Assembly: GCF_009690905.1 (NCBI RefSeq)
Contig: NZ_VOSW01000005.1
Span: 1-64,000 of the forward strand
DNA length: 64,000 nt
Direction: 5' to 3'
Source: Paraburkholderia madseniana
GTDB lineage: Bacteria; Pseudomonadota; Gammaproteobacteria; Burkholderiales; Burkholderiaceae
Positions 54,589-64,000 of this stretch are shown here, piece after piece. A model generated the notes under the pieces. The model made no database searches, had not been told where the DNA came from, and was given only the letters and a program-made list of their open reading frames with translations. The position numbers were made by a program, and so were the translations under genes. Every line of letters begins with the position of its first letter. Position 1 is the stretch's first letter.

Positions 54589-56562
54589 TCACCCGAGCTG
54601 ATCGAGAATCGCCGGATTTTCCAGCGTGGATACGTCCTGAGTAATTTCTTCGCCGGCCGCCAGCGAGCGCAGCAAGCGGCGCATGATCTTGCCCGAGCGC
54701 GTTTTCGGTAGATTCTCGCCGAAGCGGATTTCCTTGGGCTTCGCGATCGGCCCGATCTCCTTGCCGACCCAGTTGCGCAATTCGGTCGCGATTCTGATCG
54801 CCTGGTCGCCGGTTGGCCGCTCGCCCTTCAACACCACGAACGCGACGACGACTTCGCCAGTCGTCTCGTCGGCACGGCCGACGACCGCGGCTTCCGCCAC
54901 CAGCGGGTTCGCGACGAGCGCCGACTCGATCTCCATCGTGCCGAGCCGGTGGCCCGACACGTTGAGCACATCGTCGATACGGCCGGTAATCGTGAAGTAG
55001 CCGGTGTCCTCGTCACGCACCGCGCCGTCGCCGGCGAGGTACAGCTTGCCGCCGAGATCTTCGGGGAAGTAACTCGTCTTATAGCGCTCCGGATCGCCCC
55101 AGACGCCGCGCAGCATCGACGGCCATGGCCGTTTGACGACGAGAATGCCGCCCTGCCCGTTCGGCACGTCCTGCCCGGTTTCGTCGACGACCGCGGCCAT
55201 GATGCCAGGCAGCGGAAGCGTGCACGAACCCGGCACCAGTGGCGTGGCGCCCGGCATCGGCGCAATCATGTGGCCACCCGTTTCCGTTTGCCACCAGGTG
55301 TCGATGACAGGGCAATGGCTATGGCCGACGTGTTCGTAGAACCACGTCCACGCGGCCGGGTTGATCGGTTCGCCGACTGTGCCGAGCAGGCGCAAAGTCG
55401 ACAGGTCGTAACGGTCCGGATGAACTTTGGGATCGGATTCGGCAAGCTTGATGAGCGAACGGATCGCGGTCGGCGCGGTGTAGAACACCGTCACGCGGTG
55501 TTTCGCGATCATCTCCCAGAAGCGGCCGGCGTTCGGATAGGTGGGCACGCCTTCGAACACGACCTGGGTCGCGCCGATCGCAGTCGGGCCGTACGCGATA
55601 TAGCTGTGGCCAGTGATCCAGCCGATGTCGGCGGTACACCAGAATACGTCGCTGCGCTTCGCGTCGAAGGTCCACTTCATGGTCTGCGCGGCCCACATCA
55701 GGAAGCCTCCCGTGCTGTGCTGCACACCCTTGGGCACCCCCGTCGAACCGGACGTATACAGAATGAAGAGCGGATGTTCGGCGCCAACCCATTCGGGCTC
55801 GCACGTGTCTGCTGCGGCTTCTGTGAGCTCGTGCATCCACAGGTCGCGCCCTTCGTGCCACGCAACCTTGCCGCCCGTGCGCCGATAGACGATAACGCTT
55901 TTCACCGCTTCGCAGCCGCCCATCGCAAGGGCCTCGTCCGCGATGCTCTTTAACGGCAGCGCTTTGCCGCCGCGCATCTGTTCATCACAGGTGACCAGCG
56001 CGATCGCACCCACGTTGACGATCCTCTCATTGAGCGACTTCGACGAAAAACCGCCAAACACGACGGAATGCGTCGCGCCGATGCGCGCGCACGCCTGCAT
56101 CGCCACGATGCCTTCGATCGACATCGGCATGTAGATCACCACGCGATCGCCTTTCGTCACGCCGCGCGTTCGCAAAGCGTTGGCAAAGCGACTCACCCGT
56201 TCGAGCAACTGCCGGTAGGTGACGTGCGTGACGGTGCCGTCGTCTGCTTCGAAGATCACCGCAACATGCTCACCGTTACCGGCTTCGACGTGGCGGTCGA
56301 GGCAGTTGTAGGACGCATTGAGGGTGCCGTCGTTGAACCATTCATAGAACGGCGCGCGCGATTCATCGAGAACCGTAGAAAACGGCTTTTTCCACTCGAG
56401 CGTCTCGCGCGCGAGACGCGCCCAGAACCCTGCGTAATCGCGCTCAGCTTCAGCGACCAACGCGCGGTAGGCATCCATGCCGGAGATCGCGGCGTAAGCC
56501 GTCACGCTGGCGTGAGGAAGGAAGGCTTGCGGCTCCTCCAGAATCGAATCGCTGGTTGACAT
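54589..56562 (-). CDS. acs: Acetyl-CoA synthetase (acetate-CoA ligase)
   Basis: 657 aa, the usual length. The AMP-forming motifs are clear: [19 protein letters not shown] (P-loop), [11 protein letters not shown] (A5 region), [16 protein letters not shown] and the C-terminal [11 protein letters not shown] with the acetylatable lysine. The ATG at 56562 follows AGGGACAC; a 49-codon upstream extension is unsupported. Makes acetyl-CoA from acetate, ATP and CoA; the adjacent transporter supplies acetate. Confidence 0.96.
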   Translation of the reverse strand: MSTSDSILEEPQAFLPHASVTAYAAISGMDAYRALVAEAERDYAGFWARLARETLEWKKPFSTVLDESRAPFYEWFNDGTLNASYNCLDRHVEAGNGEHVAVIFEADDGTVTHVTYRQLLERVSRFANALRTRGVTKGDRVVIYMPMSIEGIVAMQACARIGATHSVVFGGFSSKSLNERIVNVGAIALVTCDEQMRGGKALPLKSIADEALAMGGCEAVKSVIVYRRTGGKVAWHEGRDLWMHELTEAAADTCEPEWVGAEHPLFILYTSGSTGVPKGVQHSTGGFLMWAAQTMKWTFDAKRSDVFWCTADIGWITGHSYIAYGPTAIGATQVVFEGVPTYPNAGRFWEMIAKHRVTVFYTAPTAIRSLIKLAESDPKVHPDRYDLSTLRLLGTVGEPINPAAWTWFYEHVGHSHCPVIDTWWQTETGGHMIAPMPGATPLVPGSCTLPLPGIMAAVVDETGQDVPNGQGGILVVKRPWPSMLRGVWGDPERYKTSYFPEDLGGKLYLAGDGAVRDEDTGYFTITGRIDDVLNVSGHRLGTMEIESALVANPLVAEAAVVGRADETTGEVVVAFVVLKGERPTGDQAIRIATELRNWVGKEIGPIAKPKEIRFGENLPKTRSGKIMRRLLRSLAAGEEITQDVSTLENPAILDQLG

Positions 56563-57100
56563 TTTGTGTCCCTTGCACGCTTTCGTGCGTGCTTGATAGA
56601 TGTGTTGCGCTCGTGGCGGCGCCCCTGCTGCGCCGGGCGTGACATGGCATTCCGCATGATCGGCTCGATCACGCGGTTGGCCGCTCCGGGCGAAATGGGG
56701 ATGGAGCACAAATCGGTCAGGGAAGCCTTGTCACGCGAAACTGTTTCGATCGGCGGTGACGGAGAAATGCAGGGGGCTTGCGATGACGGTGCACGCGTAG
56801 GAGGGGGAAGTCGGTACGGTGGCGTACAAGGTTTTGTCGGAGCCTTCAGGAAAATGTAAGTTTTGTACCATTCCCCCGGGGCTGCAGAAAAAATTTGGAA
56901 TAAGCAGCCAAGCGGTGTGTTTGCCCTTACGTGGACGGCAGCAAACAGACGGTCTACGAGCGAAAGCAGAAACGCTTCCGCGCAGCTTCGGCAGCACGTG
57001 GACCACATAGGTGGACAAGTAAAGACGTAGTTCTCAATCACATAGATCGTTAGATTCAATCAACCTCAATTAGGCATCCAAAATTAAACTCAATCTTGCA
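56563..57100. other. Divergent intergenic region, acs / DUF4148 gene
   Basis: 538 bp without a convincing gene. It should carry the promoters of acs (minus) and the DUF4148 gene (plus). The stretch 56850-56900 is AT-rich with a short run of C/G (CCCCCGGGG). No clear operator was identified. Confidence 0.4.
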
Positions 57101-57433
57101 ATGACCCTTTCGATGATCCTCCTTGCATCGGCCGGCGCAGTCACTCAGGCATCGGCGCAGGAAAAGACCCGCGCGGAAGTGCGCCAGGAACTGGTTCAGG
57201 CAGAAGCTAACGGCTCGCGCCTCGTGACCGACACGTCATACCCCGAGATCAACCCGATCTTCGCGCAGCAGGCCGCGCGCCTGAAGATGAACACGAGTGG
57301 CGAGGGTCCGGCGATGTCGGGTTCGACGGCGGCTGGCCAACGCTCGTCCAACACGCCCGCTCGTTCAGCAGGCGCGGCGATGCCGGCGTGTGTCGGCCCC
57401 GTAAGCTTCTGCACGCCGTACTTCGGCAGCTGA
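57101..57433 (+). CDS. DUF4148 secreted protein
   Basis: 110 aa, typical Burkholderia DUF4148: signal peptide ending QASAQ and the conserved block KTRAEVRQELVQAEANGS with SYPEINPIF after it. Function unknown; members are exported and often stress- or phase-regulated. No strong ribosome site precedes the ATG at 57101, so the exact start is uncertain. Confidence 0.82.
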   Translation: MTLSMILLASAGAVTQASAQEKTRAEVRQELVQAEANGSRLVTDTSYPEINPIFAQQAARLKMNTSGEGPAMSGSTAAGQRSSNTPARSAGAAMPACVGPVSFCTPYFGS

Positions 57434-57511
57434 CCGTTGACCGTGCACTTTTGGAAGTGGTTCGGGCTTCAACGAATGGCTGGCTGGCTGTCGAATGCCT
57501 ATGCCGGGGGC

Positions 57512-57547
57512 GAGCGGACGGTGGCGTTATAAGGCGTCCGTCCGCTC
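57512..57547 (+). terminator. Hairpin downstream of the DUF4148 gene
   Basis: GAGCGGACG (57512-57520) pairs with CGTCCGCTC (57539-57547) around an 18-nt loop, 79 bp after the DUF4148 stop. No T-run follows, so termination is possible but weakly supported. Confidence 0.4.
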
Positions 57548-57699
57548 TAACAACTCGGTCACAGGTCGCATTATTTTTTGATTCCCCCTTTGACGATACA
57601 GCCCAATTAATTCCAATCGAACAGACATGCCTTTTAATTGCAAATTCTTCAAATCCTGGCACATCACTATCGAATTAGCATAAAGAAATGATTTTGTAA

Positions 57700-57726
57700 T
57701 TAATGACGAAGCGATGGCGTCATTAA
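57700..57726. promoter_or_regulatory. Inverted repeat upstream of the sedolisin gene
   Basis: TTAATGACG-N9-CGTCATTAA, a perfect 9-bp dyad with a 9-base spacer, 330 bp before the sedolisin start. Its symmetry and AT-rich setting suggest a binding site for a dimeric regulator; I cannot match it to a known family. Confidence 0.45.
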
Positions 57727-58055
57727 ATCAATTAGAGTCCCGCCTCCATTGCAACGCGCCATGCACTTAGGTGTTGTCGAACAATCAACGACTACATAAC
57801 TTACTGATAAAAATAATATTTTCAAGTAAACACCCTCGTTCATTCGTGACTTCTTCTCCCTCTCAACCATCTATTCTGATAGGTACCGATAATCTGTAAT
57901 GAACGGTAATTTGGCGGCGCTCATCGATTTAACTGAGTGCCCCTATTAACCATTCAGAACAGCGCTTCCAGACGAAATTCCTATTTATTTGACTCGACCG
58001 GAAACAGCCACCGGAAGATTCGGCGTCTCGTTGCACTGTTATCTCAGGAGGTCAC

Positions 58056-59819
58056 ATGAAGTCGTCAACCGCAAAACAGACGGTCCTATGTCTAAACCGT
58101 TGCGCGGTCGTTGCTTTGCCTCTCGCTATTGCTTCGTTCGCCGCATTCGGCGCATCACCTGCGTCCACGCTGTGGGCGCCCACCGACACGAAGGCGTTTG
58201 TCACGCCCTCCCAGGTCGAGGCGCGCAGTGCCACGCCTTTGCTCGAACTCGCCGCCGGCGAGACCGCACATATCGTGGTCAGTCTCAAGCTTCGCGATGA
58301 GGCGCAACTGAAGCAACTCGCGCAGGCAGTCAACCAGCCGGGCAACGCGCAGTTCGGCAAATTCCTCAAGCATCAGCAATTTCTCTCTCAGTACGCGCCG
58401 ACCGAAGCGCAAGTGCAGGCCGTCGTCACGCATTTGCGAAAGAACGGCTTCGTCAATATTCACGTCGCGCCGAACCGCCTGCTGATTTCCGCCGATGGCA
58501 GCGCCGGCGCCGTCAAAGCGGCCTTCAACACCCCGCTGGTTCGCTACCAACTGAACGGCAAGGCCGGCTACGCGAACACGGCGCCGGCACAAGTGCCGCA
58601 GGATCTCGGCGAAATAGTCGGTTCGGTGCTCGGCTTGCAGAACGTCGCGCGTGCCCATTCGATGCTGAAGGTCGGCGAGCGTTCCGCCGCGAAGACGCTG
58701 GCCACCGGTACGGCCAAGGGCCACAATCCGACCGAGTTCTCAACGATCTACGACGCCAGCAGCGCACCCACCGCGGCGAACACGACAGTCGGCATCATCA
58801 CGATCGGCGGCGTCTCGCAGACGCTCCAGGATCTCCAGCAGTTCACCAGCGCGAATGGCCTGGCGGCCGTCAACACGCAGATGATCCAGACCGGGTCGTC
58901 GAATGGCGACTACAGAGACGATCAGGAAGGCCAGGGTGAATGGGACCTCGACAGCCAGTCGATTGTCGGTTCCGCAGGCGGCGCGGTGCAGCAACTGCTG
59001 TTCTATATGGCCGATCAAAGCGCGTCCGGCAACACCGGCCTCACGCAAGCGTTCAATCAGGCAGTGTCCGATAACGTCGCGAAGGTGATCAACGTATCGC
59101 TCGGCTGGTGCGAAGTCGATGCCAACGCGGACGGCACGCTGCAGGCCGAAGACCGCATCTTCGCGACAGCGGCGGCACAGGGGCAGACCTTCTCGGTCTC
59201 GTCCGGGGATGAGGGCGTGTACGAGTGCAACAACCGCGGCTACCCTGACGGCAGCACCTATTCGGTATCGTGGCCGGCCTCGTCGCCTAACGTGATCGCC
59301 GTCGGCGGCACGACGCTTTACACGACTTCGGCAGGCGCCTACTCGAGCGAAACTGTCTGGAACGAAGGGCTCGACAGCAACGGCAAGCTCTGGGCGACCG
59401 GCGGCGGCTACAGCGTGTACGAGGCGAAGCCGTCGTGGCAGTCGGTGGTGAGCGGCACGCCGGGCCGGCGTCTGCTGCCCGACATCTCCTTCGACGCTGC
59501 GCAGAGCACGGGCGCACTGATTTACAACTACGGTCAGTTGCAGCAGATCGGCGGGACGAGCCTCGCTTCGCCGATCTTCGTCGGGCTGTGGGCGCGCTTG
59601 CAGACCGCGAATTCGAATAGCCTGGGCTTCCCCGCAGCCAGCTTTTACAGCGCCATTAGCTCGACGCCTTCGCTGGTGCACGACGTGAGATCGGGTAACA
59701 ACGGCTACGGCGGCTATGGTTACAAGGCGGCCACCGGTTGGGACTATCCGACCGGCTGGGGAAGCCTCGATATCGCCAAACTGTCTGCTTATATCAAGAG
59801 CAACGGCTTTGGGCACTGA
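58056..59819 (+). CDS. Secreted sedolisin (S53 serine-carboxyl peptidase) precursor
   Basis: 587 aa: signal peptide ending near FGASPA, an activation pro-domain (about 35-200, ALKLRDEAQL-type kumamolisin pro-region), then the catalytic domain. The catalytic Glu and Asp are Glu295 and Asp299 (GEWDLDSQ), the oxyanion Asp is Asp385 (SSGDEG) and the nucleophile is Ser502 (GGTSLASP). The C-terminal calcium loop is present (VRSGNNGYGGYGYKAATGWD). The start follows AGGAGG. An acid-active extracellular protease; it lies upstream of a TonB receptor and ExbBD-TonB set but is separated by 390 bp. Confidence 0.93.
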   Translation: MKSSTAKQTVLCLNRCAVVALPLAIASFAAFGASPASTLWAPTDTKAFVTPSQVEARSATPLLELAAGETAHIVVSLKLRDEAQLKQLAQAVNQPGNAQFGKFLKHQQFLSQYAPTEAQVQAVVTHLRKNGFVNIHVAPNRLLISADGSAGAVKAAFNTPLVRYQLNGKAGYANTAPAQVPQDLGEIVGSVLGLQNVARAHSMLKVGERSAAKTLATGTAKGHNPTEFSTIYDASSAPTAANTTVGIITIGGVSQTLQDLQQFTSANGLAAVNTQMIQTGSSNGDYRDDQEGQGEWDLDSQSIVGSAGGAVQQLLFYMADQSASGNTGLTQAFNQAVSDNVAKVINVSLGWCEVDANADGTLQAEDRIFATAAAQGQTFSVSSGDEGVYECNNRGYPDGSTYSVSWPASSPNVIAVGGTTLYTTSAGAYSSETVWNEGLDSNGKLWATGGGYSVYEAKPSWQSVVSGTPGRRLLPDISFDAAQSTGALIYNYGQLQQIGGTSLASPIFVGLWARLQTANSNSLGFPAASFYSAISSTPSLVHDVRSGNNGYGGYGYKAATGWDYPTGWGSLDIAKLSAYIKSNGFGH

Positions 59820-60211
59820 GTCTGCAGGCCAATTGATGTGAACGCCTGAACGCTCGCCGATGACTTCGTGACACGCGGGTCATCGGCGGCGACGGGCAAA
59901 CCATTTGTCGAAATCGCCGCGCGCGAGCATCCCTCCCCTCGCGCCGAACGATTGCGGCGGTCCGAATCCGGGCCGCCGCTCACGCGTAAAACGCCCCTCC
60001 TCGATTTCCCCAATCGCTCGCCGTGCCCTCCCTCGGGTTGTCATTTTTGTTTTGCAATGTAATGATATAACATTCCTCACCACGGATGACGGCAAGGTGC
60101 CCGCTTGATCGGAACCAGTCAGCGCACGCCTCGTCATCCGTATCGCACGCAGGAAGAACGTCAACAAGACAGAAAACACATCCACCCAGCGCCCACCCTG
60201 AATAAATCAAG
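59820..60211. other. Promoter region of the TonB receptor operon
   Basis: 392-bp gap with no gene. A TTGTCA at 60038-60043 and AATGAT at 60061-60066, 17 bp apart, could be the -35 and -10 elements. The Zur-like palindrome at 60056-60074 covers the -10 element. The rest shows no feature. Confidence 0.5.
60056..60074. promoter_or_regulatory. Zur-box-like palindrome
   Basis: AATGTAATGATATAACATT. Against the proteobacterial Zur core TGTTATANTATAACA it has only two mismatches, both in the left half, and the AATGT/ACATT ends are perfectly symmetric. It overlaps a candidate -10 element 138 bp before the TonB-receptor gene, the right place for zinc-dependent repression. Confidence 0.68.
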
Positions 60212-62557
60212 ATGAAAAACCGCACGCGTGTCTCCCATGCAGCCCTGCTGCTGTTCGCTATCGCCGCTCATGCCCACGCCGCGTCCGACGAAGGTTCGGT
60301 GACGGGCGCCGTCACCGACGCAGCGGGCAAGCCCGTCCGGAACGCCACCGTGAGCGTTCAGAACGCAAGCGGCGCCGCAGTCAATGAGGCAAAGACGGAT
60401 GCAGACGGCCGTTTCGCGATCGGCCATGTGACACCGGGGACCTATGCGATCGTCGTTACGGCACCGGGATTTGCGAGCGGCAGCAGCATGGCGACCACGG
60501 CTGCGGGTACAGAAAGCGCAGTAAGCGTCAAACTCGCTCAAAGCGACACACTCGACGTTCAGGTAAATGCAAAGCGTCTCGATCGGGCCCGCAACGGATT
60601 GTTGCCAGAAACCGGCAGCAGCGTGTACCGCTTCAGCCAGGCCGATATCAATGCGCTGCCCGCAGGGCAAGACACGCCGCTGAACCAGGTGTTGCTACAA
60701 GCGCCTGGCGTGGCGAGCGACTCGTACGGGCAACTGCACGTGCGCGGTGATCATGCGAACCTGCAATACCGCATCAACGGCATCATCATTCCCGAGCCGA
60801 TCAGCGGTTTCGGCCAGGCACTCGACACCCGCATCATCGACCAGGTGAACCTGCTCACCGGCGCGTTACCGGCCCAATACGGCTACCGCACGGCAGGCGT
60901 GGTGGACATCCGCACGAAGACGGGCGATGCCGGCAACGGTGGCTCCATCGACGTGTTCGGCGGCAGCCATCAGACGATCAAGACCAGCGCGGATGTATTC
61001 GGCAATCAGGGGCCGTTCAGCTACTATTTCAGCGGCTCGCTCGGCATGAACAACCTCGGGATCGAGAATCCCACTGCCAGTGCCAACGCGATTCACGATC
61101 ACACCCGTCAGGGCGATGCGTTCGGCTACATGTCGTACATCATCAACCCGCTCACCCGCGTGAGCGTGATGTTCGGCACGACAAGCAACCAGTTCGAGAT
61201 TCCCAACACCCCCGGCTTGCCGACCAACTTCACACTCAACGGCAGCAACACGTTCGATTCGAGCCAACTGAACGAAACGCAATCGGAGTTGAACAACTTC
61301 GCCATGGTGGCCCTCCAGGGCACCAATGGAGGCGCACTCGACTATCAGGTTGCCTTGTTTACCCGCTACACGCGGACGCAATTCAATCCCGATCCGGTCG
61401 GCGATCTGCTCTTTAACGGCGTGGCGTCGCAAGATTTTCACAGCAACTCGGCCAATGGCGCACAGGTGGACACGACCTGGCGGCTGAACGACAGGCATAC
61501 GGTCCGGGCGGGCCTCTTCTTTCAGCAAGAACACGCCGTGTTCAACGACAGCGTCAACGTATTCGCGACGGACAGCAACGGCAACCAGCTTTCCGATCAG
61601 CCCTTCAATATTCAGGACTCCAGCAGCAAGACCGGTTATCTGTACAGCGCCTACGTACAGGACGAGTGGAAAATCACGGACAAGCTCACGCTGAACTATG
61701 GTCTGCGCTACGACAAGATGGACGAATATGTCAGCGCAAGCCAGCTTAGCCCCCGCATCGGACTTGTCTATACGCTGACGCCGGCCACGACCCTCCATGC
61801 CGGTTACGCGCGCTATTTCACGCCGCCTGCGTTCGAGCTGGTGTCCGGCTCGACCATCAGCCGTTTCAATGGCACGACCAACCAGAGTCCATCGAACCAG
61901 AACGATCAGGTGCAACCGGAACGCAGCCATTATTTCGATCTCGGTGTGACCCAGCGTCTTGGATCGAACGTGACGGTCGGGCTCGACGCTTACTACAAGA
62001 AGTCGGCGAACCTGCTCGATGAAGGACAGTTCGGCTCCGCGCTCATCTTCACGCCGTTCAACTACAGGGAGGGGCGCGTGTATGGGGTCGAGTTCACGGC
62101 CAACTACAAACAGGACAACGTATCCGCGTACATGAATCTCGCGTGGAGCCGCGCGCAAGGCACGCAGATCGATTCAGCGCAGTTCAATTTCGACCCGGCA
62201 GAACTCGCCTATATCAACAATCACTGGGTCTATCTGGATCACGACCAACGCATCACTGCATCGTTCGGTGGGACCTACGATCTCGGCAGAACGACTTTCA
62301 CATTCGACGGACTCGTAGGAAGCGGTTTGCGCAGCGGCTTTGCGAACACGGATCGGCTGCCGCTCTATGCGCAAGTCAATCTTGGGGTGATACAGCACTT
62401 CAATCAGCCTCTCATCGGCAAATTCGATGCACGCCTCGTCGTGATCAACGCGTTCAACCGCGTCTATGAGTTGCGCGACGGGTCGGGTATCGGCGTCGGC
62501 GCACCGCAGTACGGTCCGCATTTCGCCGTCTATGCCGGCGTCACCAAGCATTTCTGA
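60212..62557 (+). CDS. TonB-dependent receptor with N-terminal carboxypeptidase-regulatory-like domain
   Basis: 781 aa. Signal peptide ends near AHAHA; a CarboxypepD_reg-like beta-sandwich follows (about 28-110, GSVTGAVTDAAGKPVRNATV), then a plug (about 120-235) and the barrel, which ends TKHF. There is no classic TonB box. The Zur-like site upstream and the ExbB-ExbD-TonB genes downstream suggest zinc or zinc-complex uptake. It could instead take up a carbohydrate or peptide, since many receptors with this N-terminal domain do. Confidence 0.87.
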   Translation: MKNRTRVSHAALLLFAIAAHAHAASDEGSVTGAVTDAAGKPVRNATVSVQNASGAAVNEAKTDADGRFAIGHVTPGTYAIVVTAPGFASGSSMATTAAGTESAVSVKLAQSDTLDVQVNAKRLDRARNGLLPETGSSVYRFSQADINALPAGQDTPLNQVLLQAPGVASDSYGQLHVRGDHANLQYRINGIIIPEPISGFGQALDTRIIDQVNLLTGALPAQYGYRTAGVVDIRTKTGDAGNGGSIDVFGGSHQTIKTSADVFGNQGPFSYYFSGSLGMNNLGIENPTASANAIHDHTRQGDAFGYMSYIINPLTRVSVMFGTTSNQFEIPNTPGLPTNFTLNGSNTFDSSQLNETQSELNNFAMVALQGTNGGALDYQVALFTRYTRTQFNPDPVGDLLFNGVASQDFHSNSANGAQVDTTWRLNDRHTVRAGLFFQQEHAVFNDSVNVFATDSNGNQLSDQPFNIQDSSSKTGYLYSAYVQDEWKITDKLTLNYGLRYDKMDEYVSASQLSPRIGLVYTLTPATTLHAGYARYFTPPAFELVSGSTISRFNGTTNQSPSNQNDQVQPERSHYFDLGVTQRLGSNVTVGLDAYYKKSANLLDEGQFGSALIFTPFNYREGRVYGVEFTANYKQDNVSAYMNLAWSRAQGTQIDSAQFNFDPAELAYINNHWVYLDHDQRITASFGGTYDLGRTTFTFDGLVGSGLRSGFANTDRLPLYAQVNLGVIQHFNQPLIGKFDARLVVINAFNRVYELRDGSGIGVGAPQYGPHFAVYAGVTKHF

Positions 62558-62584
62558 TTCTGTCCAGCTACGAAGAGGTAAAGC

Positions 62585-63238
62585 ATGCAAGATTGGACAA
62601 GCGTTCTAGCGGCAGTGCGCATAGGCGGATGGGTCATCTATCCGCTGACGATACTCGCCATTCTGGCAGCCGCCATTGCCCTCGACCGGGCCTATGTGTT
62701 TCTGCGTTTCGGCCGGTTGTCGGGCACGCTGCGTGGCACACACGACATTGCGGCGGACGGCTCGGCCCTCGATTGGCCCGGCAGATTGAAGGATGTCTCC
62801 AGTCAGAACGCATTCAGACGCATGAGCGCGCCGTGGGCGCCCGATCCTTCCGTACCGCTGTGGCTACGCGAGGCCAAGGCGCAATCGGTTGCCGCGCAAA
62901 TCGAACGCGACATGAGCAAAGGTTTCTGGGTGTTGGAGACCATCGTGACGGCGGCGCCTTTGCTGGGTCTGTTGGGCACCATCGTCGGCATGATGCATTC
63001 GTTCCAGTTGTTCGGCGGCGATGGTCTCGTCGATCCGGGTGGCGTGACCGGTGGCGTGGCCCAGTCTCTGGTGGCAACCGCGATTGGCCTCGTCGTCGCC
63101 TTGTTCGCGCTCTTTGCGTTCAACTATTTTTCCCGTCGGCTCGAACGACTCATGGATGAACTCGAGTCGTTCGCGAATGCGCGACTCAGCGAAATCCGTC
63201 TTGCCGTTGCAGCCACGTCCGCGGGAGCGCAGCCGTGA
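62585..63238 (+). CDS. exbB: ExbB/TolQ-family proton channel protein
   Basis: 217 aa, three membrane segments (near residues 15-35, 118-140 and 155-175). ETIVTAAPLLGLLGTIVGMM is the family signature of segment 2. It energises TonB together with ExbD. It begins 28 bp after the receptor stop and overlaps exbD by four bases. Confidence 0.92.
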   Translation: MQDWTSVLAAVRIGGWVIYPLTILAILAAAIALDRAYVFLRFGRLSGTLRGTHDIAADGSALDWPGRLKDVSSQNAFRRMSAPWAPDPSVPLWLREAKAQSVAAQIERDMSKGFWVLETIVTAAPLLGLLGTIVGMMHSFQLFGGDGLVDPGGVTGGVAQSLVATAIGLVVALFALFAFNYFSRRLERLMDELESFANARLSEIRLAVAATSAGAQP

Positions 63239-63633
63239 AATTCAAGCGCTCGCGTGCGGCCAAGCGCGGTCGCATCGAAATCATTCCGATGATCGATGTG
63301 ATGTTCTTTCTTCTGGCGACCTTCATGCTCGCATCGCTCGCGATGCAGCGGCTCGACGCGCTCAAGGTCAACCTCCCTGCCGGCAGCGCGCAAAAGATGG
63401 CGGCCCATGAACCCCTGACTATTTCAGTGGACAGCAGCAATGAGGTATTCGTGAATCATCAGTCCGTCCATCTCGATCAGGTCGAGCCGGCGGTAAAACG
63501 CCTGCTGCAAGCGGACGGCAATGTTGTGATCGCCGCTGACGACGCGGCAGGCCACGGCGTGGTCGTTCAGGCGATGCTGGCCGCGCGCCGCGCGGGTGCT
63601 GAGCGGTTTTTGATCGCCGTGCGTCGTGAGTAG
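63235..63633 (+). CDS. exbD: ExbD/TolR-family protein
   Basis: 132 aa with one membrane segment (about residues 17-37) that carries the essential aspartate in IIPMIDVMFFLLATFMLAS. The rest is the periplasmic ExbD/TolR domain. GTG start at 63235 in the ATG/GTG overlap with exbB; it is followed 4 bp later by the TonB gene. Confidence 0.9.
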   Translation: MKFKRSRAAKRGRIEIIPMIDVMFFLLATFMLASLAMQRLDALKVNLPAGSAQKMAAHEPLTISVDSSNEVFVNHQSVHLDQVEPAVKRLLQADGNVVIAADDAAGHGVVVQAMLAARRAGAERFLIAVRRE

Positions 63634-63637
63634 CAGG

Positions 63638-64000
63638 ATGCGCCTTGCGGACACTGTGGACGATTCTCCGCGGATACGGATTGCGCTAGCGGTGCTGGTC
63701 GCGCTGGTCGTATGGATCGGGTTCCTGTTTCAGTTGGGGCAATGGTTGGGTACAACCCCGTCTGTGCATGCGCCTGATAAGCCACTCGAGATGCGGGTGG
63801 TGGAACTCGATCCTCCGAATGTTCCGGTTGCGAATCCTTCTGCGGCTCCGGCTACTCATGCTATGCCCGCTCCGATCGCACCGGCGAAGCCAAGACAAGC
63901 TGCAGATCCGCACTCTCACGTGTCAGCACAAGCACGCACGACGACGCCTGCGCCATCGAAGCCGGACGTGCGCTCGGTGCACAGCGTTGCGCCGGCTCAG
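63638..64000 (+). CDS. tonB: TonB-family energy transducer, 3' truncated by the window
   Basis: Starts ATG at 63638, four bases after the exbD stop, and stays open to the window end (121 codons). A membrane anchor (about residues 14-38, IALAVLVALVVWIGFLFQL) is followed by a proline/alanine-rich spacer (APATHAMPAPIAPAKP), the build of TonB. The C-terminal domain lies beyond 64000. With exbB, exbD and the receptor it forms a complete dedicated TonB system. Confidence 0.82.
   Translation, partial: MRLADTVDDSPRIRIALAVLVALVVWIGFLFQLGQWLGTTPSVHAPDKPLEMRVVELDPPNVPVANPSAAPATHAMPAPIAPAKPRQAADPHSHVSAQARTTTPAPSKPDVRSVHSVAPAQ

Larger units (their letters stand above)
57434..58055. other. AT-rich intergenic region upstream of the sedolisin gene
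   Basis: 622 bp without a credible gene. From about 57560 it is far more AT-rich than the flanking genes, up to the sedolisin start at 58056. It holds a GC-rich hairpin (57512-57547) and a perfect 9-bp inverted repeat (57700-57726), each listed on its own. The sedolisin promoter must lie here. Confidence 0.5.

Noticed and set aside
56855..56870. Possible sigma-54 promoter for acs on the minus strand (TGGTAC-N5-TTACA)
   Set aside because: The essential GC of the -12 element is AC, and the -24 element also has one mismatch. One chance match in a 538-bp gap is not enough.

Overview
The window looks like a chromosomal segment of Paraburkholderia or a close Burkholderia relative. The evidence is high GC with Burkholderia-type codon use, two OmpC-like porins, a phasin, a DUF4148 protein, two LysR regulators divergent from operons and one beside the gallate genes, and a bufferin cassette. 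All of this is read from sequence; no database search was run. No rRNA, tRNA, CRISPR array or intact insertion sequence was seen.

Layout, left to right. 0.1-1.4 kb: ammonium transporter. 1.8-5.8 kb: three-gene membrane gluconate 2-dehydrogenase operon (Tat small subunit, GMC flavoprotein, tri-haem cytochrome) behind a 14-bp LacI/PtxS-like palindrome. 5.9-7.5 kb: XRE regulator and a carboxymuconolactone-decarboxylase-like protein. 7.6-14 kb: minus-strand aromatic operon (class III extradiol dioxygenase as two overlapping genes, an AAHS-type transporter, a membrane protein, a porin, a terminator), beside a LysR-like regulator with two helix-turn-helix domains. 14-20.5 kb: small secreted proteins, a chemoreceptor, a second porin, an orphan ABC binding protein with a probable ATPase remnant, a phasin and small genes. 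21-23.6 kb: galB-galC-galD, which convert 4-oxalomesaconate to pyruvate and oxaloacetate. No ligC or ligI homologue is present, so the dioxygenase most likely acts on gallate.

23.9-33.5 kb: a TPR/glycosyltransferase-like protein, then a plus-strand copper-related cluster: DUF2946 protein, TonB-dependent receptor, PepSY membrane protein, PCu(A)C chaperone and a bufferin cassette (DUF2282 precursor, DUF692/MNIO enzyme, DUF2063 partner). 33.6-36.4 kb: DeoR regulator with phased repeats, a sugar-type MFS transporter and a fatty acid hydroxylase. 36.6-39.6 kb: a MotA-MotB pair with a protein that joins a cyclic-nucleotide-binding domain to a FliG-like C-terminus, a possible self-contained motor module. 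39.8-43.5 kb: class V PLP enzyme, dicarboxylate/amino acid symporter and divergent LysR.

43.5-50.5 kb: nucleoside hydrolase lipoprotein and ribose operon rbsBACK with a divergent LysR, together a route from nucleosides to ribose 5-phosphate. 50.8-56.6 kb: NRAMP-like transporter, Crp/Fnr regulator, universal stress protein, acetate transporter and acetyl-CoA synthetase. 57-64 kb: DUF4148 protein, secreted sedolisin protease, and a TonB-dependent receptor with ExbB, ExbD and a TonB gene cut by the window edge. A strong Zur-box-like palindrome lies upstream of this receptor, pointing to zinc acquisition.
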